Below are positions 7,642 to 16,676 of a stretch of DNA of 64,000 bases, piece after piece. Position 1 is the stretch's first letter. Every line of letters begins with the position of its first letter. The notes beneath the pieces are model-generated. The model ran no database searches and was not told the DNA's origin. It saw only the letters and a list, made by a program, of their open reading frames with translations. Source of the stretch: Flavobacteriales bacterium (GTDB lineage: Bacteria; Bacteroidota; Bacteroidia; Flavobacteriales_F; PHOS-HE28); the NCBI GenBank assembly GCA_020635725.1, contig JACJZF010000001.1, forward strand, positions 372,001-436,000, read 5' to 3'. The translations under genes and the position numbers were made by a program.

Positions 7642-9090
7642 CTAGCGGAAGATGTGCTCCGCGGCGAGCCCCGCGTCCGACTGACGGGAGATCACGCCCT
7701 TGGACTGGCCCGCGGATCGCATCAGCTGGCGCGCTTGCTGAAGGCTCTCGATTCGGAACAGCGTGCGTTTCGCGTACCACTGCACCTGCGGTTCGGTCGT
7801 GAAGCCTTGGGTGAATACCATCTCGTCGGGATCCGCTTCCTGCGCGATGGCGAGGCCCTGCACCATCTGCTGGGTGAAGCGATCGTCCGTTGCGGAGTCG
7901 ATCGGGTTGGTTCGGTAGAAGTACAGCACGCCAGCAGCGCAGGTGATGGTGAGAGCGCACCATGCCCAACGTGGTTGAACGGCAGAAAGCCCGAGCGCAG
8001 CCAATCCGCAGAGCAGCGGACCGGCTTTGAGCACGGTGAAATCATGTAGGCTGTAGTCGAAGAGAAAGAGCATCTCCAACAGGATGGGCACGCTCGTGAG
8101 CATGACGAAGGAGGCGAGCCGGAGCTGCGGCTCCGCACGGCCTCGGCGAAGGATGAAGAAGAGCGCGAGAGGAAGGACGAGCGGCAGCCAATTGATGCGG
8201 TAGTTCAATGCGATGGTGGTCAACGCATCGCTCCACGGCAGATGCAGCCCCGCGCTTCCGCGCTGATCATAGCGTCCGTGGAAATAGGCGAGCAAGGCAT
8301 CGGCATCCACTACCTGGAGCCATCGCCACGCGGTGAACAGCACGGCCGCTCCGACTCCCGCCACCGCCGCTGCTACAAGTCGCAGGCGGGAGGAATCGTG
8401 CTGAGCGCGCCACTGCCACAAGGCCACGACAACCAATGCGACGCCAGCCCATACGCCGGGCCAACTGATCGCGGTCGTAAGGAAGAGTGTGGCGCCGCAG
8501 AGCCACGCTGCTCGCCAAGACACCCGGTTATCTGACTTCAGCGCGCGCATGGCGAATAGCAGATGCCATACCCACGCGTTCTGCACGAACATGTCGCTCA
8601 TGTACACGTTGCCATGGAACCAGAGCGGTGCGGGCATGAAGAGGTAGAGCAGCGCGGCATACAACGGTGCGGTGACCACGGTGGTCAACTCGCGCATGAC
8701 GAGGTAAAGGCCTACGGCGGTCGTGAGGTGAAAGAACAGGTTGAAGAGCTGGAGCCCGAACGCATTCGGTTCGGTGCCGGACACCACGAAGAGGGCGTGC
8801 GGCAGATCGTAGGCGAGAGGAGGATGCGAGAGGTAATAGAGCACACCGTCGCGCAGGCCGGGCGCATCGGTGTAGCCTGGTGGAATATGGTCAGCGGGGC
8901 CGCTGAAGGTGATGGCTGGCGCGCCGTGGTGCGCGCGGTAGCCATCGTGGTGCCAGTTGTGCAGCACGGTCAGGACCAAGGCCGTGCAGAGTTCATGATG
9001 CCCGCTCAAGGGGCGGTTCAGCAAGGGCCAGCGCACCGTCAGGCTCAACGCGAAAGCAGCGAGCAGGAGGAACAGGTGGCGGCGTGGCAT
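7642..9090 (-). CDS. GT-C family glycosyltransferase (PMT/ArnT-like membrane protein)
   Basis: A 482-residue polytopic protein. A signal-anchor helix (residues 5-22) is followed by a periplasmic loop with GHHELCTALVLTVLHNW and by SHPPLAYDLPHALF, resembling the loop before helix 2 of GT39/GT83 proteins. About ten further helices follow. A short soluble C-terminal stretch (about 410-482) ends the protein; unlike its neighbours it lacks a clear beta-sandwich tail. Likely function is lipid-linked sugar transfer on the outer face of the inner membrane. It is divergent from the gene at 9125 with 34 bases between starts. Confidence 0.75.
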   Translation of the reverse strand: MPRRHLFLLLAAFALSLTVRWPLLNRPLSGHHELCTALVLTVLHNWHHDGYRAHHGAPAITFSGPADHIPPGYTDAPGLRDGVLYYLSHPPLAYDLPHALFVVSGTEPNAFGLQLFNLFFHLTTAVGLYLVMRELTTVVTAPLYAALLYLFMPAPLWFHGNVYMSDMFVQNAWVWHLLFAMRALKSDNRVSWRAAWLCGATLFLTTAISWPGVWAGVALVVVALWQWRAQHDSSRLRLVAAAVAGVGAAVLFTAWRWLQVVDADALLAYFHGRYDQRGSAGLHLPWSDALTTIALNYRINWLPLVLPLALFFILRRGRAEPQLRLASFVMLTSVPILLEMLFLFDYSLHDFTVLKAGPLLCGLAALGLSAVQPRWAWCALTITCAAGVLYFYRTNPIDSATDDRFTQQMVQGLAIAQEADPDEMVFTQGFTTEPQVQWYAKRTLFRIESLQQARQLMRSAGQSKGVISRQSDAGLAAEHIFR

Positions 9091-9109
9091 CGCACGAACA
9101 TAGCGCGAC

Positions 9110-9117
9110 TACCTTGG
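9110..9117 (+). promoter_or_regulatory. Possible -7 element (TACCTTGG)
   Basis: Same octamer as at 5869-5876, one mismatch from TAnnTTTG, ending 7 bases before the ATG at 9125 in the short divergent spacer. Confidence 0.35.
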
Positions 9118-9124
9118 TCGCATC

Positions 9125-10489
9125 ATGGCATGTAGCGCCGGGCGCCCGATACCCTGTTGGGCCGTGCTCGCAGGACTGGTTGCGCTGGCCATCGCCTTGC
9201 ACGCGCCCATCATCGGCTGCTCCTTCTTCAGCGACGATTTCCAGGTTCTGCATCGTCTCGAAAGTGACGGCCCGAGCAGCTTCTTCCGGCCTCTGGCGGA
9301 CCTTGCTCTGCGCGCGAACCTCTGGCTCACCGGCCCCGAGCCGTGGGCCTTCCGCCTCGTGAACCTGGCGCTGCTGGGCATCAACGGCTGGCTGGTTTTT
9401 CTACTGGCCGGACGTGTGGTGAGCGCGAAGACCGCGCTGTGGGCCGGCGTGCTCTTCGTATGCTATCCGTTTCACCTGGAGCCGCAGGCGTGGATCATCG
9501 GGCGCGGCATCTCCATGGCCTCTGCGTTCACGCTGGCGGCCATGGTGGTGGCCACGAGTCGCATCGCGGCGAACCGACGAGCCGGGCTTGTGGGGCTTCT
9601 TGGCCTGCTAGGCATGCTATGCTACGAGAGCGCCATGATCCTGCCGTTGCTGTTGATCGCTTGGTGGCTGCTTGCACGGCCTCAGGATGATCGCCCGTGG
9701 CGGTTCGTCCTGCTTGCCTCGGTCGTGGCGCTTGCTGCCAACGCACTGCTGCGCTGGGCGATCCATGGAAGCGTGGTGAATGATTACGGAGCCGGCTTCC
9801 TAACTCCTGGGCCCGAGGCTCTCGCGGCGATGCCGGTGAAGGTGATTGGCCGGTCTTTCCTGCCACCGATAGACAACCCCTCCGCTCAGGTTCTTCGCTA
9901 CGCGGCGCTTGGCGCGCTGTTATCGCTGGTCATCGTATGGCTCTGGAGGAGGCGGGGTGTAAACGCGGATCGGCATCGCGCCGTTGGGCTGTTCACGAGC
10001 CTGTTCCTGATCGCCGCGCTGGTTGCTGTCCTGGGCGGCGTGAGCACCCGCACGAGCGAGAGCGATCGCTTCTTGTTCATGCCTTCGGCTTTCCTGTGCG
10101 TGATCGTGGCGTCCTTGGTGCAAGGCCTTAGGAGCATTGCCGTGCGAGCTGGCGCGTTCGCGGTGCTGCTCCTGCTCTGGAGCTACTGGCTGCTTCAAGG
10201 CCAGCGGAATTGGCGTCAGGCCTCTGACTTGGTGGAGCGGATCATCGCCGAGACGCCGCCGGCACCGGAGAGTGGGCGGCTCATCGTGCAAGGTCTTCCG
10301 GGCGACGTTCGCGGCGCGTATGTTTTCCGGCACGGCTATGTGGAGGCGCTCGCCATGAGTGGTAAAGGCGCCGCACGAGTCATGGTGCAGCAGGAGGGGG
10401 ACGCGATCGAGGTGCGAGAAGCCGACCGGATCATTCGCTGGAATGGCGAATCCTTCGACTCCATTCAGGAGCCTAGCTTAGAGCCATGA
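9125..10489 (+). CDS. GT-C-like membrane glycosyltransferase
   Basis: A 454-residue polytopic protein. Helix 1 (about residues 12-30) is followed by FFSDDFQVLHRL, a Ser-Asp-Asp motif in the first loop typical of GT-C glycosyltransferases, and by FFRPLADLALRANLWLTG. Around ten helices follow, then a short soluble tail of about 75 residues. It overlaps the next gene by four bases (ATGA), so it is co-translated with a T9SS-exported protein, which may be a product that it modifies; that link is inference from position only. Confidence 0.72.
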   Translation: MACSAGRPIPCWAVLAGLVALAIALHAPIIGCSFFSDDFQVLHRLESDGPSSFFRPLADLALRANLWLTGPEPWAFRLVNLALLGINGWLVFLLAGRVVSAKTALWAGVLFVCYPFHLEPQAWIIGRGISMASAFTLAAMVVATSRIAANRRAGLVGLLGLLGMLCYESAMILPLLLIAWWLLARPQDDRPWRFVLLASVVALAANALLRWAIHGSVVNDYGAGFLTPGPEALAAMPVKVIGRSFLPPIDNPSAQVLRYAALGALLSLVIVWLWRRRGVNADRHRAVGLFTSLFLIAALVAVLGGVSTRTSESDRFLFMPSAFLCVIVASLVQGLRSIAVRAGAFAVLLLLWSYWLLQGQRNWRQASDLVERIIAETPPAPESGRLIVQGLPGDVRGAYVFRHGYVEALAMSGKGAARVMVQQEGDAIEVREADRIIRWNGESFDSIQEPSLEP

Positions 10490-11478
10490 AGCGTGTGCAT
10501 CCCATCGTTCTGGCGGTACTTGCGCATTCGGCCGTTGTAGCGCAGCCTGCCATCGACAGGCTCGGCCTCGATCAGTACGCATCAGTTTACGGGTATCACG
10601 ATGTGCCCTTCATGCCAGCCGGTAAAGGCGGCGTGGGCGTGAAGTGGGATTACAGCGGCTTGCCCAAAGGCGCTATCGTTCCTTACCGCTGGACGACCAC
10701 GGACATCGCGCCGGGAGCCGGGGCCTTCCCTTCAAACGCCATGGTGCTGCAGGTGCCCGGCGAGCCCACGGCTTACTACCAGCTGGGCGATACCGCGCTC
10801 TACTGGCTCGGGACATACACGGACACGGCACTGGTGCGCTTCGACCCGCCCTTGGCCATGTTGGATCTGCCTTGCTCATACAGCACCACCTGGCAGGATA
10901 CGGGCGTTGCCGCGATCACAGGGGCGGGCCGGCTGCATCTGCGCATCACCAGCTTAACGGCAGAGGCCGATGGCTGGGGAACCTTGGTGATGCCCTATGG
11001 AACGGTGCCCAACACCTTACGCGTGCGTTACCGATTGGTCGCCGCCGACCGTGCTGACCCAAGCCGTGTGGTGCTCAGTGAGACGCGCTATGCCTGGTAT
11101 TGCGAGCGCACGCCCATGCCGCTTCTGGTCATCAGCGAGAAGACGGGGTGGCCGCCGCCGGAACGCACCTTGCGCTGGCTCGATGGCACGTGGCAGACCA
11201 AGCCCGAGAGCCTCTTCCAGCCGGTGGCGCTGTTCGCCTTTCCCGACCCCTGCGACGATGTCGCTTACGTTGACCTTCCTGCCGCGCAGGCTGACCGAAC
11301 CGTGCTGCAACTCATCGATGCGACCGGGCAGATACGCAAGCAGTGGTCCGCCGAGTTCAACTCACCGCAGACGCGCAGGCTCACCCTCGAGATGAACGAC
11401 GTCTCCGCCGGTCAATACACGCTAACGTGGATCGGCACCAACGGTACTTTGGGCAACGCGAGGCTGCAGAAGAGGTAG
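10486..11478 (+). CDS. Secreted protein with T9SS-type C-terminal domain
   Basis: A 330-residue protein with a signal peptide (MKRVHPIVLAVLAHSAVVAQ, cleavage near residue 20). The mature part has aromatic-rich beta sequence including YYQLGDTALYWLG and no recognised enzyme motif. The last 80 residues resemble a type A sorting domain: PVALFAFPDPCDDVAYV, TVLQLIDATGQIRKQW and SAGQYTLTWIG, though the NP motif is replaced by FPDP. The start overlaps the stop of the preceding glycosyltransferase gene. Probable extracellular or surface-attached protein of unknown role. Confidence 0.72.
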   Translation: MKRVHPIVLAVLAHSAVVAQPAIDRLGLDQYASVYGYHDVPFMPAGKGGVGVKWDYSGLPKGAIVPYRWTTTDIAPGAGAFPSNAMVLQVPGEPTAYYQLGDTALYWLGTYTDTALVRFDPPLAMLDLPCSYSTTWQDTGVAAITGAGRLHLRITSLTAEADGWGTLVMPYGTVPNTLRVRYRLVAADRADPSRVVLSETRYAWYCERTPMPLLVISEKTGWPPPERTLRWLDGTWQTKPESLFQPVALFAFPDPCDDVAYVDLPAAQADRTVLQLIDATGQIRKQWSAEFNSPQTRRLTLEMNDVSAGQYTLTWIGTNGTLGNARLQKR

Positions 11479-11487
11479 AGGTGTCGT

Positions 11488-13425
11488 TCAGGCGGAGGCA
11501 CGAGCGCCAGCGCCGCGCTTCTCGCCCACCAGCTCCTTCACCGCTTCTTCCACGGCGATGTCATCGATGCCGCACTCGCGGTAGAGCTCGGGCTGCGAGC
11601 CATGCTCGATCCAGCGGTCGGGGATGCCGAGGCGCTTCACGTGGGCGCTGTAGCCGTGGTCGGCCATGAACTCGAGCACCGCGCTGCCCATGCCGCCTTG
11701 GATGCTGCCATCCTCCACCGTCACCACATGCTTGAACTTGGCGAAGACCTCGTGCAAGAGCAGCTCATCGATCGGCTTCACGAAGCGCATATCGTAATGC
11801 GCCACGCTGTAGCCCTGTGCGAGCAGGCGGTCGATGCCCTTGGCGGCGTAGTTGCCGATGTGACCGATGCTGAGCACGGCGGCATCCGATCCTGAGCGGA
11901 GCTTGCGACCGGTGCCCACCTTGATCTCCTTGAACGGCGTCTTCCATTCCGTCATTACGCCCTCGCCGCGTGGGTAGCGTATGCTGAAGGGCCCTTGATC
12001 GGGAAGCTGCGCGGTGTACATCAGGTCGCGCAGCTCCTCCTCGTTCATCGGCGCGCTCACCACCATGTTGGGGATGCAGCGGAAATAGGCCAGGTCGAAG
12101 TTGCCGTGGTGCGTGGGTCCGTCGGCCCCGGCCAGGCCGCCGCGGTCGAGGCAGAAGACCACGTTCAGGTTCTGCAGCGCCACATCGTGCACGACCTGGT
12201 CGTACGCGCGCTGCATGAAGGAACTGTAGATGTTGCAGAAGGGAACCATGCCCTGCGTGGCCATGCCGGCACTGAAGGTCACGGCATGCTGCTCGGCGAT
12301 GCCTACATCGAAGGCGCGGTCGGGCATGGCCTTCATCATGATGTTGAGCGAGCAGCCGGTTGGCATGGCGGGAGTAACGCCCACGATGCGCGGGTTCTTC
12401 TCGGCAAGTTCCACGATGCTGTGCCCGAACACATCCTGGTACTTGGGCGGCTGTGGGCTCTTCGGCACCACCTTGATGATCTCGCCGGTCTCCTTGTTGA
12501 AGAGTCCGGGCGCGTGCCATACGGTGGGGCTTCCCGCTTCGGCCGGTGCGTAGCCCTTGCCCTTCACGGTTATGGTGTGCAGGATCTTCGGGCCGGGGAT
12601 GTCGCGCAGGTCCTTCAGCACCTTCACAAGGTGGTCCACATCGTGGCCGTCCACCGGGCCGAAGTAGCGGAACTTGAGGCTCTCGAACAGGTTGCTCTGC
12701 TTCAGCAGCGCGCTCTTCACCGCCCCCTCCACCTTCTGCACGATGCTCTGCGCGTTGGGCCCGAACTTGCTGAGCTTGCCCAGTGCCTTCCACACCTCGT
12801 CCTTCACCTTGTTGTAGGTGTGGCTGGTGGTGATGTCCGTGAGGTATTCCTTCAGCGCACCGACGTTCGGGTCGATGCTCATGCAGTTGTCGTTCAGCAC
12901 CACCAGCATGTCGGTGCCGGCGCCGCCCGCGTGGTTCAGCGCCTCGAAGGCCATCCCGGCCGTCATGGCGCCATCGCCGATCACCGCCACGGCATGCCGG
13001 TCCTTCTCACCTTTCAGCTTACTGGCTACCGCCATGCCCAAGGCGCCACCGATGCTCGTGCTGCTGTGCCCGACTCCGAAGGTGTCGTATTCGCTCTCGC
13101 TGCGCTTCGGGAAGCCGCTCAGTCCCTTGTGGATGCGGTTGGTGTGGAAGTTCTCGCGACGGCCCGTGAGGATCTTGTGTCCATAGGCCTGATGGCCGAC
13201 ATCCCATACGAGCTGGTCGTACGGGGTGTTGAACACGTAATGCAGGGCCACGGTCAGCTCCACCACGCCCAGGCTCGCGCCGAAATGCCCGCCCTTCACG
13301 CTCACCACATCGATGATGAAATCGCGGAGCTCGTTGCAGACCTGTTGAAGCTGGTCCTCGCGCAAGGCACGAAGGTCCGAGGGCAGTTGGATGTGCTCCA
13401 AGAGCGGGTAGGTGGGCTTGCTCAT
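11488..13425 (-). CDS. dxs: 1-deoxy-D-xylulose-5-phosphate synthase
   Basis: A 645-residue thiamine-diphosphate enzyme that condenses pyruvate and glyceraldehyde-3-phosphate in the first step of the MEP isoprenoid pathway. Visible motifs are WDVGHQAYGHKILTGR, GHSSTSIGGALGMA, the ThDP site IGDGAMTAGMAFEALN with NDNCMSIDPN, the catalytic Glu in DVGIAEQHAVTFSAG and DRGGLAGADGPTHHG. The open frame extends about 100 codons upstream, but the family N-terminus begins at MSKPTYPLLEHI, placing the ATG at 13425. A perfect -7 element lies 29 bases upstream. Confidence 0.97.
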   Translation of the reverse strand: MSKPTYPLLEHIQLPSDLRALREDQLQQVCNELRDFIIDVVSVKGGHFGASLGVVELTVALHYVFNTPYDQLVWDVGHQAYGHKILTGRRENFHTNRIHKGLSGFPKRSESEYDTFGVGHSSTSIGGALGMAVASKLKGEKDRHAVAVIGDGAMTAGMAFEALNHAGGAGTDMLVVLNDNCMSIDPNVGALKEYLTDITTSHTYNKVKDEVWKALGKLSKFGPNAQSIVQKVEGAVKSALLKQSNLFESLKFRYFGPVDGHDVDHLVKVLKDLRDIPGPKILHTITVKGKGYAPAEAGSPTVWHAPGLFNKETGEIIKVVPKSPQPPKYQDVFGHSIVELAEKNPRIVGVTPAMPTGCSLNIMMKAMPDRAFDVGIAEQHAVTFSAGMATQGMVPFCNIYSSFMQRAYDQVVHDVALQNLNVVFCLDRGGLAGADGPTHHGNFDLAYFRCIPNMVVSAPMNEEELRDLMYTAQLPDQGPFSIRYPRGEGVMTEWKTPFKEIKVGTGRKLRSGSDAAVLSIGHIGNYAAKGIDRLLAQGYSVAHYDMRFVKPIDELLLHEVFAKFKHVVTVEDGSIQGGMGSAVLEFMADHGYSAHVKRLGIPDRWIEHGSQPELYRECGIDDIAVEEAVKELVGEKRGAGARASA

Positions 13426-13454
13426 GCTCGGCGGCGCACGGAATGTTGAGTTAA

Positions 13455-13462
13455 CAAAAGTA
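13455..13462 (-). promoter_or_regulatory. -7 element for dxs (TACTTTTG)
   Basis: A perfect TAnnTTTG on the minus strand, 29 bases before the dxs ATG. It shares the 178-base spacer with the divergent promoter of the pirin gene. Confidence 0.6.
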
Positions 13463-13549
13463 GGCCGCATTGGTTCGAATCGTGGAAGCCTACGCCGAGC
13501 GCCAGTGGAGCGGATCTGCCCCTGGCCGCCGAAAATAGTTTCCATGGAA

Positions 13550-13557
13550 TATATTTG
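13550..13557 (+). promoter_or_regulatory. -7 element for pirin gene (TATATTTG)
   Basis: A perfect TAnnTTTG in an AT-richer patch, 46 bases before the ATG at 13604. It supports use of the upstream start that adds a signal sequence to the pirin. Confidence 0.6.
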
Positions 13558-13603
13558 TGCCGGGAAAGGACGAATCCAAGCCGCACGAAGCCCAGCGATC
13601 CGA

Positions 13604-14479
13604 ATGAACCGCAAGCATTTCATCCGCAAGAGCCTGCTCGGGACCGGTGCATTGATCGCCGCTGGCACAGGCATGGCCAGCACCAGAACGAAGGAAGCGG
13701 ACCCCAGCATCTCACCTACCGGATTCAATCACCTGCCCAGCACCAACCCACGCATCATGAGCAACATGATCCTGCACAAGGCCGATAGCCGCGGGCACGC
13801 GAACCACGGCTGGCTCGACTCGCGCCACAGCTTCAGCTTCGCCAACTACTACGATCCGGAGCGCATGCATTTCGGGGTGCTCCGCGTGCTGAACGATGAT
13901 ACCGTGGCGGCAGGCCGCGGTTTCGGCACGCACCCGCACGAGAACATGGAGATCATCTCCATACCCTTGGAAGGGGACCTCGAGCACAAGGACAGCATGG
14001 GCAACACGCAGGTGATCAAGCAGGGCGACATCCAGGTGATGAGCGCCGGGAGCGGCATCACGCATAGCGAGTTCAACCGCAATGCCGACAAGCTCACCCG
14101 CTTCCTGCAGATCTGGGTCTTCCCCAAGCAGCGCAACGTGACCCCGCGCTACGATCAGCTCACGCTGGACGAGAGCAAGCTGCGCAACCGCTTCCAGCAG
14201 GTGCTCTCTCCCGACCCGGATGATGATGGCGTGTGGATCCACCAGGACGCGTGGTTCAGCCTTGGCCGCTTCGATGCGGGCCAATCGGCGCGGTATCCCG
14301 TGAAGCGCCAAGGCAACGGCGTGTACGCCTTCGTGATCGAGGGAACCGGGATCCTGAACGGACAGTCCTTGAGCCGTCGCGACGGGCTGGGCATGTGGGA
14401 GGTGTCCGAGTTGGACTTCACCGCTGGCCCGGAAGGCGCCGAAGTGCTGCTCATGGAAGTGCCGATGAAACTGAGCTGA
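13604..14479 (+). CDS. Pirin family protein with N-terminal export-like extension
   Basis: A 291-residue bicupin. From residue 52 (ATG at 13757) it reads as a normal cytoplasmic pirin: MSNMILHKADSRGHANHGW, then the metal-site HPHENMEIISIP and GSGITHSEFNRN. Pirins bind Fe and include quercetinases and redox-sensing regulators. The 51-residue extension starts MNRKHFIRKSLLGTGALIA, resembling a Tat-type signal with RK in place of RR, followed by a Ser/Thr/Pro-rich linker. The upstream promoter supports the longer form. It begins a short operon with a nitroreductase 2 bases downstream. Confidence 0.85.
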   Translation: MNRKHFIRKSLLGTGALIAAGTGMASTRTKEADPSISPTGFNHLPSTNPRIMSNMILHKADSRGHANHGWLDSRHSFSFANYYDPERMHFGVLRVLNDDTVAAGRGFGTHPHENMEIISIPLEGDLEHKDSMGNTQVIKQGDIQVMSAGSGITHSEFNRNADKLTRFLQIWVFPKQRNVTPRYDQLTLDESKLRNRFQQVLSPDPDDDGVWIHQDAWFSLGRFDAGQSARYPVKRQGNGVYAFVIEGTGILNGQSLSRRDGLGMWEVSELDFTAGPEGAEVLLMEVPMKLS

Positions 14480-14481
14480 GC

Positions 14482-15075
14482 ATGAACGCTACAATCGCCA
14501 TCAAGGAGGCACGCACGGAGCACGATGTGCATCCGCTCATCAGGCAGCGCTTCAGCCCGCGCGCGTTCACCGGCGAGCCTGTTTCCGATCAGGAGCTTCT
14601 CACGCTCTTCGAGGCCGCAGCATGGGCGCCGAGCAGCATGAACGAGCAGCCCTGGCGCTTCCGGTACGCCCTGCGGGGAGAGGCGCCCTTCGAAGCGCTC
14701 ATGCGCTCGCTCTCAGGAGGCAACCTGCCATGGGCACCGAACGGGGCCGCCATCGTAGCCATCAGCGGAATGAAGCACCATGCGCGCAACGGACAGCCGA
14801 ATGCCTCATGGGGCTTCGACACGGGAATAGCCGTGGGTAACCTGCTGCTGCAGGCAACGGCCGCGGGCCTCTACGGCCACCTGCTGGGAGGGTTCGATCA
14901 CGAGCGGGCCGCCGAATTGCTCCGAATCGACGCGGAAAGCGAAGGGCTGATCTGCCTGCTGCTGCTCGGGCGACTGGGAGAGGCCGAGATGCTGCAGGAG
15001 CCCTATCGGACCAGGGAGCGCACACCCCGCGTTCGGAAGCCGCTGGGCGAGGTGGCGGCTAGGATCAGCGGATGA
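14482..15075 (+). CDS. Nitroreductase family protein
   Basis: A 197-residue flavoprotein. The N-terminal FMN-binding segment RQRFSPRAFTGEPVSD, the AAAWAPSSMNEQPWRF block and the second FMN-contact region GFDTGIAVGNLLLQATAAG are typical of nitroreductases of the oxygen-insensitive superfamily, which reduce quinones, nitro compounds or related substrates with NAD(P)H. The start follows the pirin stop directly (TGAGCATG). Specific substrate cannot be inferred. Together with pirin and YceI downstream it suggests a small stress/redox group. Confidence 0.88.
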   Translation: MNATIAIKEARTEHDVHPLIRQRFSPRAFTGEPVSDQELLTLFEAAAWAPSSMNEQPWRFRYALRGEAPFEALMRSLSGGNLPWAPNGAAIVAISGMKHHARNGQPNASWGFDTGIAVGNLLLQATAAGLYGHLLGGFDHERAAELLRIDAESEGLICLLLLGRLGEAEMLQEPYRTRERTPRVRKPLGEVAARISG

Positions 15076-15109
15076 AGGACGACAAGCAACAACTCAATCA
15101 ACACAAGCC

Positions 15110-15655
15110 ATGGAAACAGCAGTGGAGAAGATGACCAAATGGACGATCGACCCGTCGCACAGCGAAGTGCAGTTCAAGGTGAAGCACCTCATGATCAGCT
15201 CGGTCACGGGTTCGTTCAAGGAGTTCGGGGCGGAGGCGGAACTGAACGGCGATGACCTGTCGGGTGCCCGGGTGAGCTTCTGGGCCAACACCGCCAGCAT
15301 CGACACCAACAGCGCCGATCGCGACAAGCACCTGCGCAGCGCCGACTTCTTCGATAGCGAGCGCTTCCCGAAACTGATGTTCGAGAGCACCGCCCTGGAA
15401 GGCTCCGGCAACACCTGGAAGCTCACCGGAAACCTCACGATCAAGGATGCCAAGCGGCCGGTCGTGCTCGATGTGGAATGGAGCGGTATCGCGAAGGATC
15501 CATGGGGCAACACCAAGGCGGGCCTCCGCATCAGCGGACGCATCGACCGCAAGGAATGGGGCCTGAACTGGAATGCGGCGCTCGAGGCCGGCGGCGTGCT
15601 CGTGAGCGACGAAGTGCGCATCCAATGCGAGGTGCAGTTGGCCCAGCAGGGCTGA
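15110..15655 (+). CDS. YceI family protein
   Basis: A 181-residue lipocalin-like protein. MTKWTIDPSHSEVQFKVKHL is the standard YceI start; the ATG at 15110 adds seven residues, and 15131 is an alternative start. Further family blocks: the DKHLRSADFFDSERFP segment and GKLTIKDAKRPV-like sequence at residues 105-125. YceI-like proteins bind long isoprenoid or amide lipids. No signal peptide is visible, so it is predicted to be cytoplasmic, unlike E. coli YceI. It lies 34 bases after the nitroreductase gene. Confidence 0.92.
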   Translation: METAVEKMTKWTIDPSHSEVQFKVKHLMISSVTGSFKEFGAEAELNGDDLSGARVSFWANTASIDTNSADRDKHLRSADFFDSERFPKLMFESTALEGSGNTWKLTGNLTIKDAKRPVVLDVEWSGIAKDPWGNTKAGLRISGRIDRKEWGLNWNAALEAGGVLVSDEVRIQCEVQLAQQG

Positions 15656-15789
15656 GGGGGATGGTGATTCGCGCGAAGGCCCGAGGAATCGGGCATTCGT
15701 CATTCTTGGAGCGCGCGGAAATCGCAACCAGGGTGTGACCTCAACGGCATCAGCGCGTCTCAAGGCCACCATACCTCACACCCGAACTC

Positions 15790-16611
15790 ATGGACGAACA
15801 GATCGATCAGGCGCAGGCGCTCGGTGCGCGCATTATGGACATGGCGCTCTCGTACGCGCCGAAACTGGTAGCGGCAGTGCTGGTCTATTGGCTGGGCAGC
15901 ATGCTCATCAGGCTGCTGGCGAACCTGCTCGGCCGGGTGCTCGACGCACGCGGCGTGGACCTCACCCTGCGCCGCTTCCTGAACAGCTTGGTGATGGTGG
16001 GCCTGCGCATCGTGCTCATCATCACCGTGGTGGGCATGCTCGGGGTGCAGACCACCAGCTTCATCGCCATCCTGGGCGCGGCCGGCCTGGCCATCGGATT
16101 GGCGCTTCAGGGCACCCTGGCCAACTTCGCCGGAGGCACGTTGATCCTGCTCTTCAAGCCGTACAAGGTGGGCGACCTGATCGAGGCGCAAGGCGTGCTG
16201 GGCGAGGTGAAGGAGATCCAGATCTTCACCACGGTGGTGCTCACCCCGGATAACAAGACGGCGATCCTGCCCAATGGCGCGCTGGCCAACGGCAACATCA
16301 TCAACTACACGCGCGAGGGAAGCATCCGTGTTGACCTCACGTTCGGTATCGCGCACAAGGCACCGGTTGCGCAGGTGCGGGAGCTGCTGCTGGAGGTGAT
16401 GCGCGCGCATCCCAAGGTGCTGCGCTCGCCGGAACCTTCGGTGAATGTGGCGCGCATCACGCTCGAGGGCGCTGAGCTCGCGGTGCGTCCGTATTGCGCG
16501 CAGCCGGATTATTGGACCGTGTACTTCGACATCTATGAGCAAGGCTTGGCCGCGTTGCAGAAAGCGGGTGTCGAAGGGCCGAAGCATGCCATGCGCGTGT
16601 TCCAGTCCTGA
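15790..16611 (+). CDS. Small-conductance mechanosensitive channel (MscS family)
   Basis: A 273-residue protein with three transmembrane helices (about residues 20-45, 62-85 and 92-115). The pore helix and following segment, GAAGLAIGLALQGTLANFAGG, and the beta-domain sequence PYKVGDLIEAQGVLGEVKEI identify MscS. NDKTAILPNGALANGNIINY-like sequence (residues 155-175) matches the conserved NG motif. It opens in response to membrane tension on osmotic downshock. A strong hairpin follows 21 bases after the stop. Confidence 0.95.
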   Translation: MDEQIDQAQALGARIMDMALSYAPKLVAAVLVYWLGSMLIRLLANLLGRVLDARGVDLTLRRFLNSLVMVGLRIVLIITVVGMLGVQTTSFIAILGAAGLAIGLALQGTLANFAGGTLILLFKPYKVGDLIEAQGVLGEVKEIQIFTTVVLTPDNKTAILPNGALANGNIINYTREGSIRVDLTFGIAHKAPVAQVRELLLEVMRAHPKVLRSPEPSVNVARITLEGAELAVRPYCAQPDYWTVYFDIYEQGLAALQKAGVEGPKHAMRVFQS

Positions 16612-16632
16612 GCGCCGGTTAGGAGGAATGAA

Positions 16633-16657
16633 GAAGGGGCCGCAGCGCGGCCCCTTC
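16633..16657. terminator. Bidirectional terminator hairpin
   Basis: Perfect 11-bp inverted repeat (gaaggggccgc / gcggccccttc) with a 3-base loop between the convergent mscS and T9SS genes. It lacks a clear T-run, so it may act by structure in either direction. Confidence 0.7.
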
Positions 16658-16676
16658 CACTTTCTGATTCCTGGCT

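Noticed and set aside
11995..13449. Long plus-strand open frame opposite dxs
   Set aside because: Shadow of dxs on the other strand; no start signal and no recognisable protein features.
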